DNA from: Flavobacterium sp. Root935
GTDB lineage: Bacteria; Bacteroidota; Bacteroidia; Flavobacteriales; Flavobacteriaceae
Length of the DNA stretch: 64,000 nucleotides
Assembly: GCF_001429295.1 (NCBI RefSeq)
Contig: NZ_LMJL01000007.1
Coordinates: forward strand, 836,708-900,707
Direction: 5' to 3'
Part shown: one piece after another, positions 49,352 through 59,018 of the stretch
How the letters are laid out: each line of letters begins with the position of its first letter
Numbering within the stretch: position 1 is the first letter of the stretch
Notes under the pieces: model-generated
The model's input: only the letters and a program-made list of their open reading frames with translations
Told to the model about the DNA's origin: nothing
Database searches by the model: none
Program-made: the position numbers and the translations under genes

Positions 49352-51468
49352 ATTCTATATCTAAAAATTATTTTAAAAGTAGCTCCTTCTAAAGGTCCGT
49401 TGTCAACAAGCATGAAATCCCCATCATATTCAGAAATTAATTCTCCCACTATCGAAAGACCTAATCCTATACCATCTGGTTTTGTGCTATAATATGGATC
49501 GAAAATTAATTTTTCTGCTCCATTTTTGATTCCAGGTCCATTGTCGCTAAATATTATTGAGAGCTCATTGCTATCTTTTATAATTTCTACGTCAATTTTT
49601 CTTTCAGTATTTTTACTTTCAAGCCAGTAAATTGAATTTTGTATTAAATTCATTATTATAATCCCTAATTCACCCTCATCTATGGAAACTATATTATTAG
49701 TATCGGATATTTTATATGTAATGTTTAATCTTTCTAGATCAGAATGATTCAAAAGGAATTGACTTCGAATAATATCTTCAACAATAACATTTTTTGGTCT
49801 TCCTCTTTTCCTTCCCCCAAAAGGTTCAATTCTTCTGAAAAGTTGGGCAAATTCCTTTCTTATATCTTGAATGTTGGATGTTAATTTGAATATCTCTTCT
49901 GTAGTGTTTTCTGGTTTTTTTAGGGCTTTATTAATTAAATGAGTTTGGGCATCAATTTTTGCTAAATAATTACTTCCATCATGTAAAATAACATCAATCA
50001 ATTGGCCTAAAGTAGTTAATCTTCTATATCTAGAAATAACCTCTTGAACTTTTTTTACCCCTTCTTGTATTTCTGCTTCTTTCTTTTCTACTGCAGTAAT
50101 GACTTCATTATTAGTAGGTATTTTTTCTTGAATTAATGTACTTAAAGATTTTAATGAAAATCTATTAAATAAGTTTTCTTTGTGGATGGAAATGTTTTCA
50201 CTTTCTCTTGGTCTTTCACGATATCTCCTGTCTTCAACTTCATTCAAAATTAATTTAATAAGTTCCTTTATATCCTCAAATGCTTGGCCTTCTACAATTC
50301 CTTCTCTATTACTCTGGTCTTTAAGTTCTGGGTTATCATCTAAACTTATTGATATATAGCCAACAATTTGATTGTTACTTAATCTCATAGTAGGATTATT
50401 GACTCTTCTTATGTCCAGACGCAACCAATCATCATTTTTATTGCCATATGGAAGAACTCGAATGTTGTCTCGATATATACTAATTCCAGATAAATCATCT
50501 AAGTCTTTTTTGACATTCTTAATGTTGGAATTAATTTCTTTTGAAAGTTTATTTAGATCGTCTCTGTTCCAAACTCTAAACTCGAAATTGAATTTTCCTG
50601 CAGTTGAATTTCGTAAAGGATTTTTAAGAGTAAAATCTTGATTAGAAAAAGACAGTGTTTCTTCTTTTCCTAGTACTTTACTATAATATTTTAGATCAGA
50701 AGGTCTTCCAATTTCGGAAATAGAACCTTTGATATAGTAATCAGGTCTGTTTAAAGTCTCAGGTCTTTCAATTAATCCACTTAAAGAGTTTAATTCACTA
50801 GGAGTATTAAGATTAATTAAAAAATCTTCTGAAGGGACAATTGGATTCAATAATCTTGATAGAGCGACCCTTAATTCTCTTATTTTTTCTTCATTCCAGT
50901 CAATATTAAGATTGGTTAATTTTAGAATCGTCCCACTATTTTCAATCTCTCTTGGAAGTCTAATTTCCCATTTAGTTTTAATTTTGTCAAGATAGTCTTC
51001 TTCATTAGAAAAATCATCCCAATTAAAATTTACAACAATTTCATTTTGGCCTTGTTTTTTTGAAATTAATTGAAGATTGGTTGCTAATTTAGCTGAAGCA
51101 AAACGCCCTATGCCCTTTTCACCAGTGAATTTTCGTTTAGAATTTTGATTAGTTTTTTTAAAGTTAGTAGCTGGTTCCATCCAAGCATCTCGAATAGTAG
51201 AAAAATCCATGCCTGTTCCTTGATCTAGAATAATTATAGCTGCGTTTTCCTTACATATAACTTTTTTTTGTTTTTTACCTTCTTCTATTGTTTTTACTTC
51301 ACCAATAAATGAAATTTCAACTATTTCAGAATTAGCATCATAACTGTTTTTAACCAATTCTATGATTGCGACAATATCGTTACTTATTAATTCTTCGCCA
51401 ATAGTTTTAATTATGCGAGCTTTTGGTTTAAAAACAAACTCACCTGATTCAATAGTCTCAGAACTCAT
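49348..51468 (-). CDS. Histidine kinase with an additional N-terminal HSP90/MORC-like ATPase domain
   Basis: A 706-residue cytoplasmic protein with two GHKL ATPase domains. The N-terminal one has ELVKNSYDAN (37-46), DQGTGMD (82-88) and GEKGIGRFASAKLA (116-129), the three ATP-binding motifs of HSP90/MutL/MORC-type enzymes, followed by a transducer-like region to about 420. A coiled segment (about 450-490) leads into a kinase core: the dimerisation helix with VILHDGSNYLAKIDAQTHLI (His at about 496), N-box IIMNLIQNSIYWLES, G1 IIFSDNGPGI and G2 KPDGIGLGLSIVGEL. No membrane helix is present, so the input is internal, perhaps nucleic acid. Both ends overlap neighbours by four bases. Confidence 0.9.
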   Translation of the reverse strand: MSSETIESGEFVFKPKARIIKTIGEELISNDIVAIIELVKNSYDANSEIVEISFIGEVKTIEEGKKQKKVICKENAAIIILDQGTGMDFSTIRDAWMEPATNFKKTNQNSKRKFTGEKGIGRFASAKLATNLQLISKKQGQNEIVVNFNWDDFSNEEDYLDKIKTKWEIRLPREIENSGTILKLTNLNIDWNEEKIRELRVALSRLLNPIVPSEDFLINLNTPSELNSLSGLIERPETLNRPDYYIKGSISEIGRPSDLKYYSKVLGKEETLSFSNQDFTLKNPLRNSTAGKFNFEFRVWNRDDLNKLSKEINSNIKNVKKDLDDLSGISIYRDNIRVLPYGNKNDDWLRLDIRRVNNPTMRLSNNQIVGYISISLDDNPELKDQSNREGIVEGQAFEDIKELIKLILNEVEDRRYRERPRESENISIHKENLFNRFSLKSLSTLIQEKIPTNNEVITAVEKKEAEIQEGVKKVQEVISRYRRLTTLGQLIDVILHDGSNYLAKIDAQTHLINKALKKPENTTEEIFKLTSNIQDIRKEFAQLFRRIEPFGGRKRGRPKNVIVEDIIRSQFLLNHSDLERLNITYKISDTNNIVSIDEGELGIIIMNLIQNSIYWLESKNTERKIDVEIIKDSNELSIIFSDNGPGIKNGAEKLIFDPYYSTKPDGIGLGLSIVGELISEYDGDFMLVDNGPLEGATFKIIFRYRI

Positions 51469-52700
51469 AATAGTAAATCTTTAATTTTTTTAGCGATTGC
51501 ATTCGCCATTAAAGGAGGAACTGCATTACCAATTTGTTTAAATGCTGCAGAACGTGAACCTTCAAAATAGAAATCATCAGGAAATGATTGTAATCTTGCT
51601 GCTTCACGAACAGAAATAGAACGGCATTGCTTTACATCAGGATGAATATAATAATGCCCGTCTTTCGCAATATGCGCTACAACCGTGTGAGAAATTCCCA
51701 ATCCATCAATTACTTTATATCTATCTGTAAATGCTGTTTCGTTTTTATGTGTTTTTAATTCTTCTGGTAAATCTGGATAACGTAATCTTTCTTGTCCTTT
51801 ATTCCATTTTTGAATAGCTGTTTTGTAAATAGCTAAATCTCTAGAATTATGTGGTCTTGAAATATGTTGTGTCACAAAATCGACTCCATTTCTCAATTCA
51901 AACTTTTCAAGATACTCATTTTTGATTTGAGTATAATTTACAGTTTTAAAGCCTTCTCCGGGTTTTAGTTTAGGCAAATCCTGAAAAGCATCGTTTACTT
52001 TATATTCATGAATTATTTTTTCGAATTCTGGAAATCCAAAGTCATTTTCTTTTCGCCATCCAACAATTATAATTCTTTTACGAGCTTGTAAAACACCAAA
52101 ATCTGATGCGATTAAAGTATCATGATGTACTTCATAACCAAGTCTTCTAAAATATGCTTTTAGATTCTTGAAATGTTCTCCTTTGTTTGCGGTTAATAAT
52201 CCAGGAACATTTTCAAAAACAAATGCTTTTGGTTTAAATTCTTTCAGGAATCTTCCGTATTGAATATATAATTTATTTCTTGGATCTTTTTCAATGTCTT
52301 CTTGATGTCTCCTTAGTAGAGAATAAGCTTGACAAGGAGGACCGCCAATTATCAAGTCAATTTTTTTTCCAGACTCTTTTATTTTATCAAATAGCCCAGA
52401 AATAGTCTCATCATTGATTTCAATATTTACTACTGAATTAAGAATTTCATCTGGAATTTCTTTATAAAAATTTTCCGCAGTGATTTCATTTTTAATATAC
52501 TTATAGTATAAATCAAGATTGTTTTTTGACTTTAAATAATGATATGCTGCTCTAGTTTTGATAGTTAAACATGCTTCTGGATTCATTTCGATATGAGAAA
52601 CAGGATTAAAACCTGCTTTGATAAATCCTTCAGACATACCAGATGCTCCGGCAAATAAATCAATAAAATTGAGATTATTCTCCATAATTAAATTATTCAT
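51465..52700 (-). CDS. DNA cytosine-5 methyltransferase
   Basis: A 411-residue C5 methyltransferase; a second Met at 52685 is an alternative start. Motif I is NFIDLFAGASGMSEGF, motif IV with the catalytic Cys123 is IGGPPCQAYSLLRR, motif VI is FVFENVPGLL, motif VIII is QARKRIIIVGWR and motif X is QIGNAVPPLMANAIA. The target-recognition region between VIII and X is of ordinary size. The recognition site cannot be predicted. No restriction endonuclease or Vsr gene is present on either side. It is the first gene of a three-gene unit and overlaps the kinase by ATGA, so methylation and the two-component pair are expressed together. Confidence 0.95.
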   Translation of the reverse strand: MNNLIMENNLNFIDLFAGASGMSEGFIKAGFNPVSHIEMNPEACLTIKTRAAYHYLKSKNNLDLYYKYIKNEITAENFYKEIPDEILNSVVNIEINDETISGLFDKIKESGKKIDLIIGGPPCQAYSLLRRHQEDIEKDPRNKLYIQYGRFLKEFKPKAFVFENVPGLLTANKGEHFKNLKAYFRRLGYEVHHDTLIASDFGVLQARKRIIIVGWRKENDFGFPEFEKIIHEYKVNDAFQDLPKLKPGEGFKTVNYTQIKNEYLEKFELRNGVDFVTQHISRPHNSRDLAIYKTAIQKWNKGQERLRYPDLPEELKTHKNETAFTDRYKVIDGLGISHTVVAHIAKDGHYYIHPDVKQCRSISVREAARLQSFPDDFYFEGSRSAAFKQIGNAVPPLMANAIAKKIKDLLL

Positions 52701-52712
52701 AATATTATTTAT

Positions 52713-52737
52713 TCGAAACGCTTTATTAGTATTTCGA
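52713..52737. promoter_or_regulatory. Inverted repeat in the leader of the methyltransferase operon
   Basis: TCGAAA (52713-52718) and TTTCGA (52732-52737) are complementary and are flanked by similar AT-rich words. They lie between the predicted transcript start and the methyltransferase ATG, where a repressor or the methyltransferase itself could bind. No direct proof. Confidence 0.3.
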
Positions 52738-52761
52738 TATTATTATTGAAAGAATTTCTTA

Positions 52762-52792
52762 CAAAAGTAAGAGTTGCAATAATATAAAACAA
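52762..52792 (-). promoter_or_regulatory. Promoter of the methyltransferase / kinase / response-regulator operon
   Basis: On the minus strand TTG (52792-52790), a 20-base spacer and TACTTTTG (52769-52762) fit the Bacteroidetes consensus. Transcription would begin near 52755, about 55 bases before the first ATG. Confidence 0.72.
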
Positions 52793-52904
52793 ATATACTT
52801 TAATTAACTAATTACATTATTATGGGAACCCGTAATATATGAATTTTGTTTTGAACAAGGTTAATAATAAATAAAAAGAGAAAATAGAGTATAAATACGG
52901 GATT

Positions 52905-55376
52905 TTACTTATCCTTCTTCCCCCACTTAATCTTCATCTTTCCCTCATTATCATAAGCAATCAAATGAAGTACAATTCCGCGTTCGCGAACGGCTTTTCG
53001 TTCTTCTTTAGTAGAAAGACTGGCGTCGTTTTTGGAATTTCGAAGCGGAATCGTAAGCGCTAGATTTGTGCCTCGGCCAAAAGAGTAAATTCCGTCTATG
53101 TCAAAGTTTAAGACGCTCGAGCTTATGGTTAATTTATTAATGTCGATTTGCTCTCCGCGAAGATTAAGCGAACCCGATAAGTCGCTGAAAGTAATATTCT
53201 CAACATCACGTCGCGGAAAAGCAAACTTGCCAATTTTTACAATAGGATCAAAGTTGAGCAGCGCACCTTGATTGACATTAAAATCTAATTTCCCTTTCAT
53301 GGAATTAACGATCAAATCGCCTTTGCTGTTCATTAAACCCACAACATTAGCATTGCTCGTTAGTCGGCCGCGAATATTTTTTGGACTAAAAGATTTGATT
53401 CCGAAGTTGTTGAAAGACCTTAAAAAACTCGCAATATCTACACGACTTACTTGAGCTGTCGAACTAAAAATATATTGGTTTCCACTTGGTTGAATGGCTC
53501 CATTAAAGGTAATACTGCCGCCAGAAGTCTGTAAAGTTCCATTTTTAAGAAGCAATTTAGAATTCAGCATTTGCAATGTTGCTTTTGTGTTGGTTGCGGT
53601 AAGCGAACCATAAGTAATTTTATCGGCTTTTAGATTAATCACCGCAGTACATTTCTCGATTACCGATTTTAGCTGATTCGTAAAATTGACATTTTTCTTT
53701 TTTACTTGTTTTTTCTGGGCCATTTTTTGAGACGGAGAATTTTTCAAAATGCCTAAAAATTGTTTAACATCAATATTCGGACAGTAAATATTCCAGTTTA
53801 CGACCATTTTTTCTGGAGCATCGTAATACAGATTCAGAAAATTATCGATTCTTCCGTCAATGCGGATGATGTTGTTTTTATGTTTGTAAGCTATTTTCTT
53901 GATATAAAGCGCTTGTTCTGTAAACGATAACTGCACAGCCGTTTTTTCGGCATGAATATTTTTAGGAATATAATCAAATGTGGCATTATCGATATCTACT
54001 TCGCCCGTAAAACGCGGTTTGTTAATGTACAAATCGACAATATCAAATTGAAAATTTAAATTAGCTTTTGCATGTCCGCTTTCAAAATGCAGTATTTTTT
54101 CATTCGTCATTCCGTTGAGTTTTGAAATGTCAAAATCAGAATTTACGAATCCAGTTGCAATGGGTTTTTCCAGATTATTAATAACCGCCTGAGGAATCTG
54201 CAGTGGAATATTTTCATAATCGGCTTTAAAATGCGTTAAAATAATCGCCGAGTTCGGATCGCTAAAACCTTTTTCGGGTTTGAAATTATTCGTAAATATT
54301 CCTTTGAAACTGCAATTGGTAAACAAGCCATCGGGAATTGTAAGTTCATTATTTCTAATATCTGCCTGAACTACAATTTTCGGATCTCCTTCAACATTCA
54401 GATCTCCTTTAATATCGCAGTTTACTTCGATCGGTTTTTTTAAATCAAACTGATTGAGTTTGGAACTGATATTTCCCGACAATAAATTAGAAGCATTTTT
54501 CCATAAAATATTAGTTTCAATATTGATTCCGAAAAGCGAATTTTGTTTTCCGATATTAAAAAAAGCCACGATGTCAAAAGCATCAGAACCAATTTTAAGT
54601 TTCTGGGTTTTAATATCTATTTTTTGATGTTCTTCTGAATAGGAAATATCAAAATTTCCTTCGAGCATTTTTTCTTTGGCAAAACTTCCATGAACCGTAT
54701 TAAAAGCAAGACTATTAATTTTTGTTTTTAAAAATAAATTAGTGTGCCAGTTTTCGTCATCGTAATCCACTTTTGATTCCAAGCTCGCGACATCAAAATC
54801 AAATAATTTATGTCCTAAATGATTATCAATAATGACATGAACATTGTTGAGGTTTACTTCATCAATCGTTGTTTCGGGTTTTTCTTTATTGGTTTCTGCT
54901 TTTTTCTTTTTCGGCTTAAAGATGTTTACGTTGGAATAACCATTTTCGGCTTTGTAAATATAAATTTGAGCATCGTTAATTAGAATTTTACGAATGTTGA
55001 TTTCGTTGTGCAGTAAACTCCAAATATTTAAACGAGCTTCTATTTCGTTGGCTTTTAGTAAAGTATGTTTATGACTGTGCCATTGATTGTCTTTTATTTC
55101 TACTTCTTTTAAAGCCAAAGTAAAATTCGGAAAACCAGTTAAGAACTTATAATGAAAATCGGTAACGTGAAATTTTCCATTAATGTTTTCATTGATTTTA
55201 TGATTGACTTTAGCAATAATTTCGGCTTTATTTTGGTTGAAATAAATAGACAAACAGCCACAGGCAATTAAAAGTATTGCGACTAACCCCAGAATAAAAA
55301 ATCCAAACCGTTTGGCATATTTTTTAAAAGGATCAGACTGAAGAAATGTTTTTATTTGAAGTAAAATTTGCTGCAT
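52905..55376 (-). CDS. AsmA-like protein
   Basis: An 823-residue envelope protein. An N-terminal helix (FGFFILGLVAILLIACGCLSIYF, about 25-47) anchors it, and the rest is periplasmic. It opens with the AsmA N-terminal pattern (KVNHKINENINGKFHVTDFHYKFLTGFPNFTLAL) and ends with the AsmA C-terminal pattern (LRGEQIDINKLTISSSVLNFDIDGIYSFGRGTNLALTIPL). A Lys-rich linker (FKPKKKKAETNKEKPE) is near 155. AsmA-like proteins are repeated beta-groove proteins that move phospholipids between inner and outer membrane, by current models. It is a single gene on the minus strand, next to thioredoxin on the other strand. Confidence 0.92.
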   Translation of the reverse strand: MQQILLQIKTFLQSDPFKKYAKRFGFFILGLVAILLIACGCLSIYFNQNKAEIIAKVNHKINENINGKFHVTDFHYKFLTGFPNFTLALKEVEIKDNQWHSHKHTLLKANEIEARLNIWSLLHNEINIRKILINDAQIYIYKAENGYSNVNIFKPKKKKAETNKEKPETTIDEVNLNNVHVIIDNHLGHKLFDFDVASLESKVDYDDENWHTNLFLKTKINSLAFNTVHGSFAKEKMLEGNFDISYSEEHQKIDIKTQKLKIGSDAFDIVAFFNIGKQNSLFGINIETNILWKNASNLLSGNISSKLNQFDLKKPIEVNCDIKGDLNVEGDPKIVVQADIRNNELTIPDGLFTNCSFKGIFTNNFKPEKGFSDPNSAIILTHFKADYENIPLQIPQAVINNLEKPIATGFVNSDFDISKLNGMTNEKILHFESGHAKANLNFQFDIVDLYINKPRFTGEVDIDNATFDYIPKNIHAEKTAVQLSFTEQALYIKKIAYKHKNNIIRIDGRIDNFLNLYYDAPEKMVVNWNIYCPNIDVKQFLGILKNSPSQKMAQKKQVKKKNVNFTNQLKSVIEKCTAVINLKADKITYGSLTATNTKATLQMLNSKLLLKNGTLQTSGGSITFNGAIQPSGNQYIFSSTAQVSRVDIASFLRSFNNFGIKSFSPKNIRGRLTSNANVVGLMNSKGDLIVNSMKGKLDFNVNQGALLNFDPIVKIGKFAFPRRDVENITFSDLSGSLNLRGEQIDINKLTISSSVLNFDIDGIYSFGRGTNLALTIPLRNSKNDASLSTKEERKAVRERGIVLHLIAYDNEGKMKIKWGKKDK

Positions 55377-55540
55377 TTAGACTAAATCTTTTGGAGTATT
55401 AAAGATACTACAAAAAATATTAACATTTTATTAGTTTGGTTTTCAGTTTAATATGTCGTAAATTGAGATATCAAAAAACATTCTAGAGTTGATAATAAAT
55501 GACAATACATTTATAATGAAAACTAATTTAGTAATCGTGT

Positions 55541-55567
55541 TTGATTTGTTTTAAATTTTTAAATTTG
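55541..55567 (+). promoter_or_regulatory. Candidate promoter of trxA
   Basis: TTG (55541-55543) and TAAATTTG (55560-55567) are separated by 16 bases, slightly short of the usual 19-20. The interval 55377-55540 holds no gene or recognisable repeat. Confidence 0.5.
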
Positions 55568-55619
55568 TACTGTAGTTTGAAAGTTAATCATTCAAACATA
55601 ATTTTAATCTTAATATATT

Positions 55620-55937
55620 ATGGCATTAGCAATAACAGATGCTACTTTTGATGAAGTAGTTTTGAAATCAGATAAACCAGTAATGGTAGATTTTTGGGCA
55701 GCATGGTGTGGTCCTTGTAGAATGGTTGGTCCAATCATTGACCAATTAAGCGATGAGTACGCTGGTAAAGTAGTTGTTGGTAAAGTAGATGTAGATGCTA
55801 ACCAAGAATTTGCTGCAAAATATGGTGTGCGTAACATACCAACCGTTTTGGTTTTTCATAACGGTGAAGTAGTAGGAAAACAAGTAGGAGTTGCTCCTAA
55901 ACAAACCTACGCAGATAGTTTAGACGCTTTATTGTAA
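55620..55937 (+). CDS. trxA: Thioredoxin
   Basis: A 105-residue cytoplasmic disulfide reductant. The active site is WCGPCR with Cys30 and Cys33 in FWAAWCGPCRMVGP. The cis-Pro is in NIPTVLVF, and the buried Asp is in VMVDFWA. Length and motifs are those of canonical TrxA. There is no signal peptide. It is monocistronic, with a terminator directly after. No thioredoxin reductase gene lies nearby. Confidence 0.97.
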   Translation: MALAITDATFDEVVLKSDKPVMVDFWAAWCGPCRMVGPIIDQLSDEYAGKVVVGKVDVDANQEFAAKYGVRNIPTVLVFHNGEVVGKQVGVAPKQTYADSLDALL

Positions 55938-55962
55938 TCTTTAAAAGGTTACGATTGATATA

Positions 55963-55994
55963 AAAAAGGTTTGACGAAAGTCAGACCTTTTTTA
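55963..55994 (+). terminator. Intrinsic terminator of trxA
   Basis: AAAGGTTTGAC pairs with GTCAGACCTTT (one G-T wobble) around a GAAA tetraloop, followed by T residues. The A-run in front may serve the convergent kinase gene. Confidence 0.88.
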
Positions 55995-56029
55995 TTGGAT
56001 TTTTTTGGCAGAATTTTTCAAAAATAAAA

Positions 56030-58120
56030 CTATGTATCTATGTGTTTAAAAACAATAGTAAAAGTAGTTCCAGCATCTGGTTTAGAATTCACTTCTATTT
56101 TACAATGAATAGCCGTTGCTAAATCGCGAATTAAATGCAGACCCAAACCAGATTTGATTCCGATAACTTCAGATTCGTCGTATAGCGCTTTAAATTTTTC
56201 CTGCGTTCCACCCGGTCCATTATCAGTAATTGAAAGATAAGTTTTTTGATTTTCCTGACAGGCTTTCCAAATAATTTTTGCATTTGGAGTTTTGTCTAAA
56301 GCCTTAATGGCATTTCCAGTAAGATTTCGAATAATGGTTTTTAGATAATTTTCGTCTGTTTCTAAAATGATATTTTCTGGATTTTCAAATACCAGTTCAA
56401 TATTTTCAATACTCGAAAAATGTTTTTTAGTTTCTTCAAATAAAACATTGATTTCGGTTTTTCTAAACTGAGGCTTAAAGTTTTCCATCTGTCCTTTGCT
56501 CCAAAGCAGAATATCTTCCATCGATGATAATAAATTTTCGGCGCCGGTTGTAATTTTATGCTGCATTCGAATTGCGGTTTCTTCGTCGATTAACTCGGGA
56601 TTTTCTTTTTGAAGATGCAGAAAATGAATCAAGTTTGAAACCGGACTTCTCAAATCATGATTTAAAATACTAAAAAATCTCGCTTTGATTTTGTTCGCTT
56701 CATCCAATTCTTGGTTTAAAGCCTGAAGTTTTAAATTGGTTTTCTTTCTGTTTTGATTTTGTTTGAATAATAATAATCCGATAATACAAACCAAAGTAAT
56801 TCCAGAAATTAAGAAAATGCGCTGTATTTTGGCATCTTCAATTTGAATATTTTTGATTGTATTCTCTGTAGAAAGATATTTGATTTTCTGCTGTTTGGTT
56901 TTGTTCTGGTAACGAGCTTCGGCATTTGCAATATTCTGTTTAGCAGACTGTGCCATCATTTCGTCATTGTTTTTGCTGTAGATTTCGTTATAAAAATAAG
57001 CTTCTTTCCATTGCCCCAGCGCAGCATAACTTTGAGATAATTTTTTATTAATCATAACAAAAGACTCTTTGTCATATTTCAAAGCCTTTTCAGATGCTTT
57101 TTTCAATACTTCAATGGCCTTTTTATGCTCTCCCTTTTCGTTTAAAACCTTTCCGAAATTGGTATTTGCTTCCATTATAATATCTGGATCATTCGATTTT
57201 TGAGCGTAGAAAACAGATTTTTTTGCAAAATCATAAGCTTGGTTTATTTTGCCTTCGTCTGCAAAATGCTCCGACATGCTTCGATTAGCAAAACTCAAAT
57301 TGATAAAAAGAGAATCTTTTGCTGTTGGATAAGTATATACTAAATTGTAATATTTTCGGATGCTGTCTTTTTGCTTTAAAGCAACATAGCTGTGCAGGTA
57401 ATAGTTGCATAAAAAAGCACTTACATACGGAGAGTTTTTTACATACGGTTTTGCCTCGTTAAAATATTCTATTGCTTTTTTAAACTGCTTCATTTTGGTA
57501 TAAGCGCTCCCAATTTGAAGATACGATATACCTATGTTTTCAGTACTCGCTATGTCTCTTTTAAGCAGTTTTTTGTATGAAATCGCCTTTAATTGATAAT
57601 CAATAAAAGTTTCATATTCTGAGTTATTCTGGTAGTATTCGGCGATACTCCCGTTTAAAACAGATTTGGTATAATCGCTTTTTGTAGTATCAACAACTTG
57701 TTTAATATATTTTATTAAAGATTTACCTTTTGCAGTATCCTGAACGGAATAATAAACATAATTAAGACGCATCAAAGCAGTGGTTTCGGTTTTTAGATGT
57801 CTGGCTTTGCGGGCGTACTTCCAGGCAATTTCATAATTTTCTAAAGCTTTCTGATATTGATTGTTGGTAAATTCATATCCGAGTCCTCTTTGAATATAAA
57901 ACCGGCTTAAATAAGCATTATGATTTTTAGCGAGAGAAATTCCTTTTTCTGCCGCAGTTATGAGTTTAGGATAATCTTCTGCATCAAAGATTTTTCGAGT
58001 GTATGCAAGCCAGATTTTAAGTTTCTCATTTGTCGTGCTGTAACGTGCCAAATTAGGTTCCTGCTGTGCAAAAGCATTCCAACTTATAAATAAGAGCAGC
58101 AAGAACTTGAGATTTCTCAT
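56030..58120 (-). CDS. TPR-containing sensor histidine kinase
   Basis: A 696-residue membrane kinase. Signal peptide MRNLKFLLLLFISWNAFAQ is followed by a periplasmic sensor of tetratricopeptide repeats (about 50-395; for example SYLQIGSAYTKMKQFKKAIEYFNEAKPY), then one membrane helix (IFLISGITLVCIIGLLLF, about 430). The coiled linker leads to the phosphoacceptor helix ARFFSILNHDLRSPVSNLIHFL and an ATPase with IIRNLTGNAIKALD, ITDNGPGG and GIKSGLGLHLIRDLA. TPR-type periplasmic sensing is typical of Bacteroidetes. Its start overlaps the stop of the LytTR regulator gene by four bases, so the two form one unit. Confidence 0.94.
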   Translation of the reverse strand: MRNLKFLLLLFISWNAFAQQEPNLARYSTTNEKLKIWLAYTRKIFDAEDYPKLITAAEKGISLAKNHNAYLSRFYIQRGLGYEFTNNQYQKALENYEIAWKYARKARHLKTETTALMRLNYVYYSVQDTAKGKSLIKYIKQVVDTTKSDYTKSVLNGSIAEYYQNNSEYETFIDYQLKAISYKKLLKRDIASTENIGISYLQIGSAYTKMKQFKKAIEYFNEAKPYVKNSPYVSAFLCNYYLHSYVALKQKDSIRKYYNLVYTYPTAKDSLFINLSFANRSMSEHFADEGKINQAYDFAKKSVFYAQKSNDPDIIMEANTNFGKVLNEKGEHKKAIEVLKKASEKALKYDKESFVMINKKLSQSYAALGQWKEAYFYNEIYSKNNDEMMAQSAKQNIANAEARYQNKTKQQKIKYLSTENTIKNIQIEDAKIQRIFLISGITLVCIIGLLLFKQNQNRKKTNLKLQALNQELDEANKIKARFFSILNHDLRSPVSNLIHFLHLQKENPELIDEETAIRMQHKITTGAENLLSSMEDILLWSKGQMENFKPQFRKTEINVLFEETKKHFSSIENIELVFENPENIILETDENYLKTIIRNLTGNAIKALDKTPNAKIIWKACQENQKTYLSITDNGPGGTQEKFKALYDESEVIGIKSGLGLHLIRDLATAIHCKIEVNSKPDAGTTFTIVFKHIDT

Positions 58121-58824
58121 GCAATTAAATTTAAGTTTTCTTTGTAACTTCTTCCAATTGGTATTACGGCATTATTATTCAAGATAATTTCGGTTGAATT
58201 TATCTTTTGAACATATTGTTTCTGTACGGCATAACTTCTGTGAATACGCACAAAAGATTGAAAATGATCTTCTTTCAAAAGATTTCCAATACTCGAAAGT
58301 ACACAATGTCTTTTTCGTTCTGTAACTACCAAAGTGTAATCTTTTAAAGCTTCGAGATACAAAATCTCATGCAGCTTAACTTTGGTCTGTTCGTGTCCTT
58401 CTTTTATATAAATGGTATCACCGCCAATGCTGGCTTCAAACAAAGAAGCTTTGAGTTTAATTTCCATAAACTCTTCAATACGATTTACAGTTTGTGTAAA
58501 ACGATCAAGCTTTAAGGGTTTTACAATAAAATCAAGAGTTTCAATCTGGAAACTTTCTACGGCATGTTCAGGATGCGCCGTAATAAAAACACAAACTGGA
58601 ATTTCGAGAGTTTGTTTTCTAAACTCAATTCCGTTTAAACCCGGCATATCAATATCCAAAAACAAGATGTCGATTTTCTCTTTCTCTAAAAAAGGAACAG
58701 CATCTTCAGCCGATTCAAAAACCCCTAAAATATCCAGAACAGGAAACTTCTTAGCATAAGAAACTGCTGTAAGTCTATCAATTTCGTCATCATCAACAAT
58801 AATACAAGTGTATTTTTTCATCAT
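58117..58824 (-). CDS. LytTR-family response regulator
   Basis: A 235-residue cytoplasmic regulator. The receiver (1-125) has the acidic cluster DDDE (11-14), phosphoacceptor Asp57 (ILFLDIDMPG), Thr in FITAHPEH and Lys in IVKPLKL. Residues 140-235 are a LytTR DNA-binding domain (IYIKEGHEQTKVKLHEILYLEALKDYTLVVTE; QSFVRIHRSYAVQKQYVQKI). It overlaps the downstream TPR kinase by ATGA and is its likely partner. Two lipoprotein genes are divergent from it and are possible targets. A tandem Met start (58824 or 58821) is possible. Confidence 0.95.
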   Translation of the reverse strand: MMKKYTCIIVDDDEIDRLTAVSYAKKFPVLDILGVFESAEDAVPFLEKEKIDILFLDIDMPGLNGIEFRKQTLEIPVCVFITAHPEHAVESFQIETLDFIVKPLKLDRFTQTVNRIEEFMEIKLKASLFEASIGGDTIYIKEGHEQTKVKLHEILYLEALKDYTLVVTERKRHCVLSSIGNLLKEDHFQSFVRIHRSYAVQKQYVQKINSTEIILNNNAVIPIGRSYKENLNLIA

Positions 58825-59018
58825 TCAAACTTAATTTATGTTGTCTGTCTATTTAAAATGTTGTTCGTCTATTGGCTGTTTTTAGCTTGAACTCTTTGGT
58901 GCAAATTTGTCCTGTAATTAAATCACAAGGAAAAAAAAAGTTCCTGTCGATTGTTGCAAAAATAAAGCTATTGAATTAAAAAAGAAGTATTTAATTAATT
59001 TTTTAAAACCAAATTGTT

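Noticed and set aside
51465..52700. Complete type II restriction-modification system
   Set aside because: A C5 methyltransferase is present, but neither neighbour nor any nearby frame shows nuclease motifs, so no restriction partner can be claimed.
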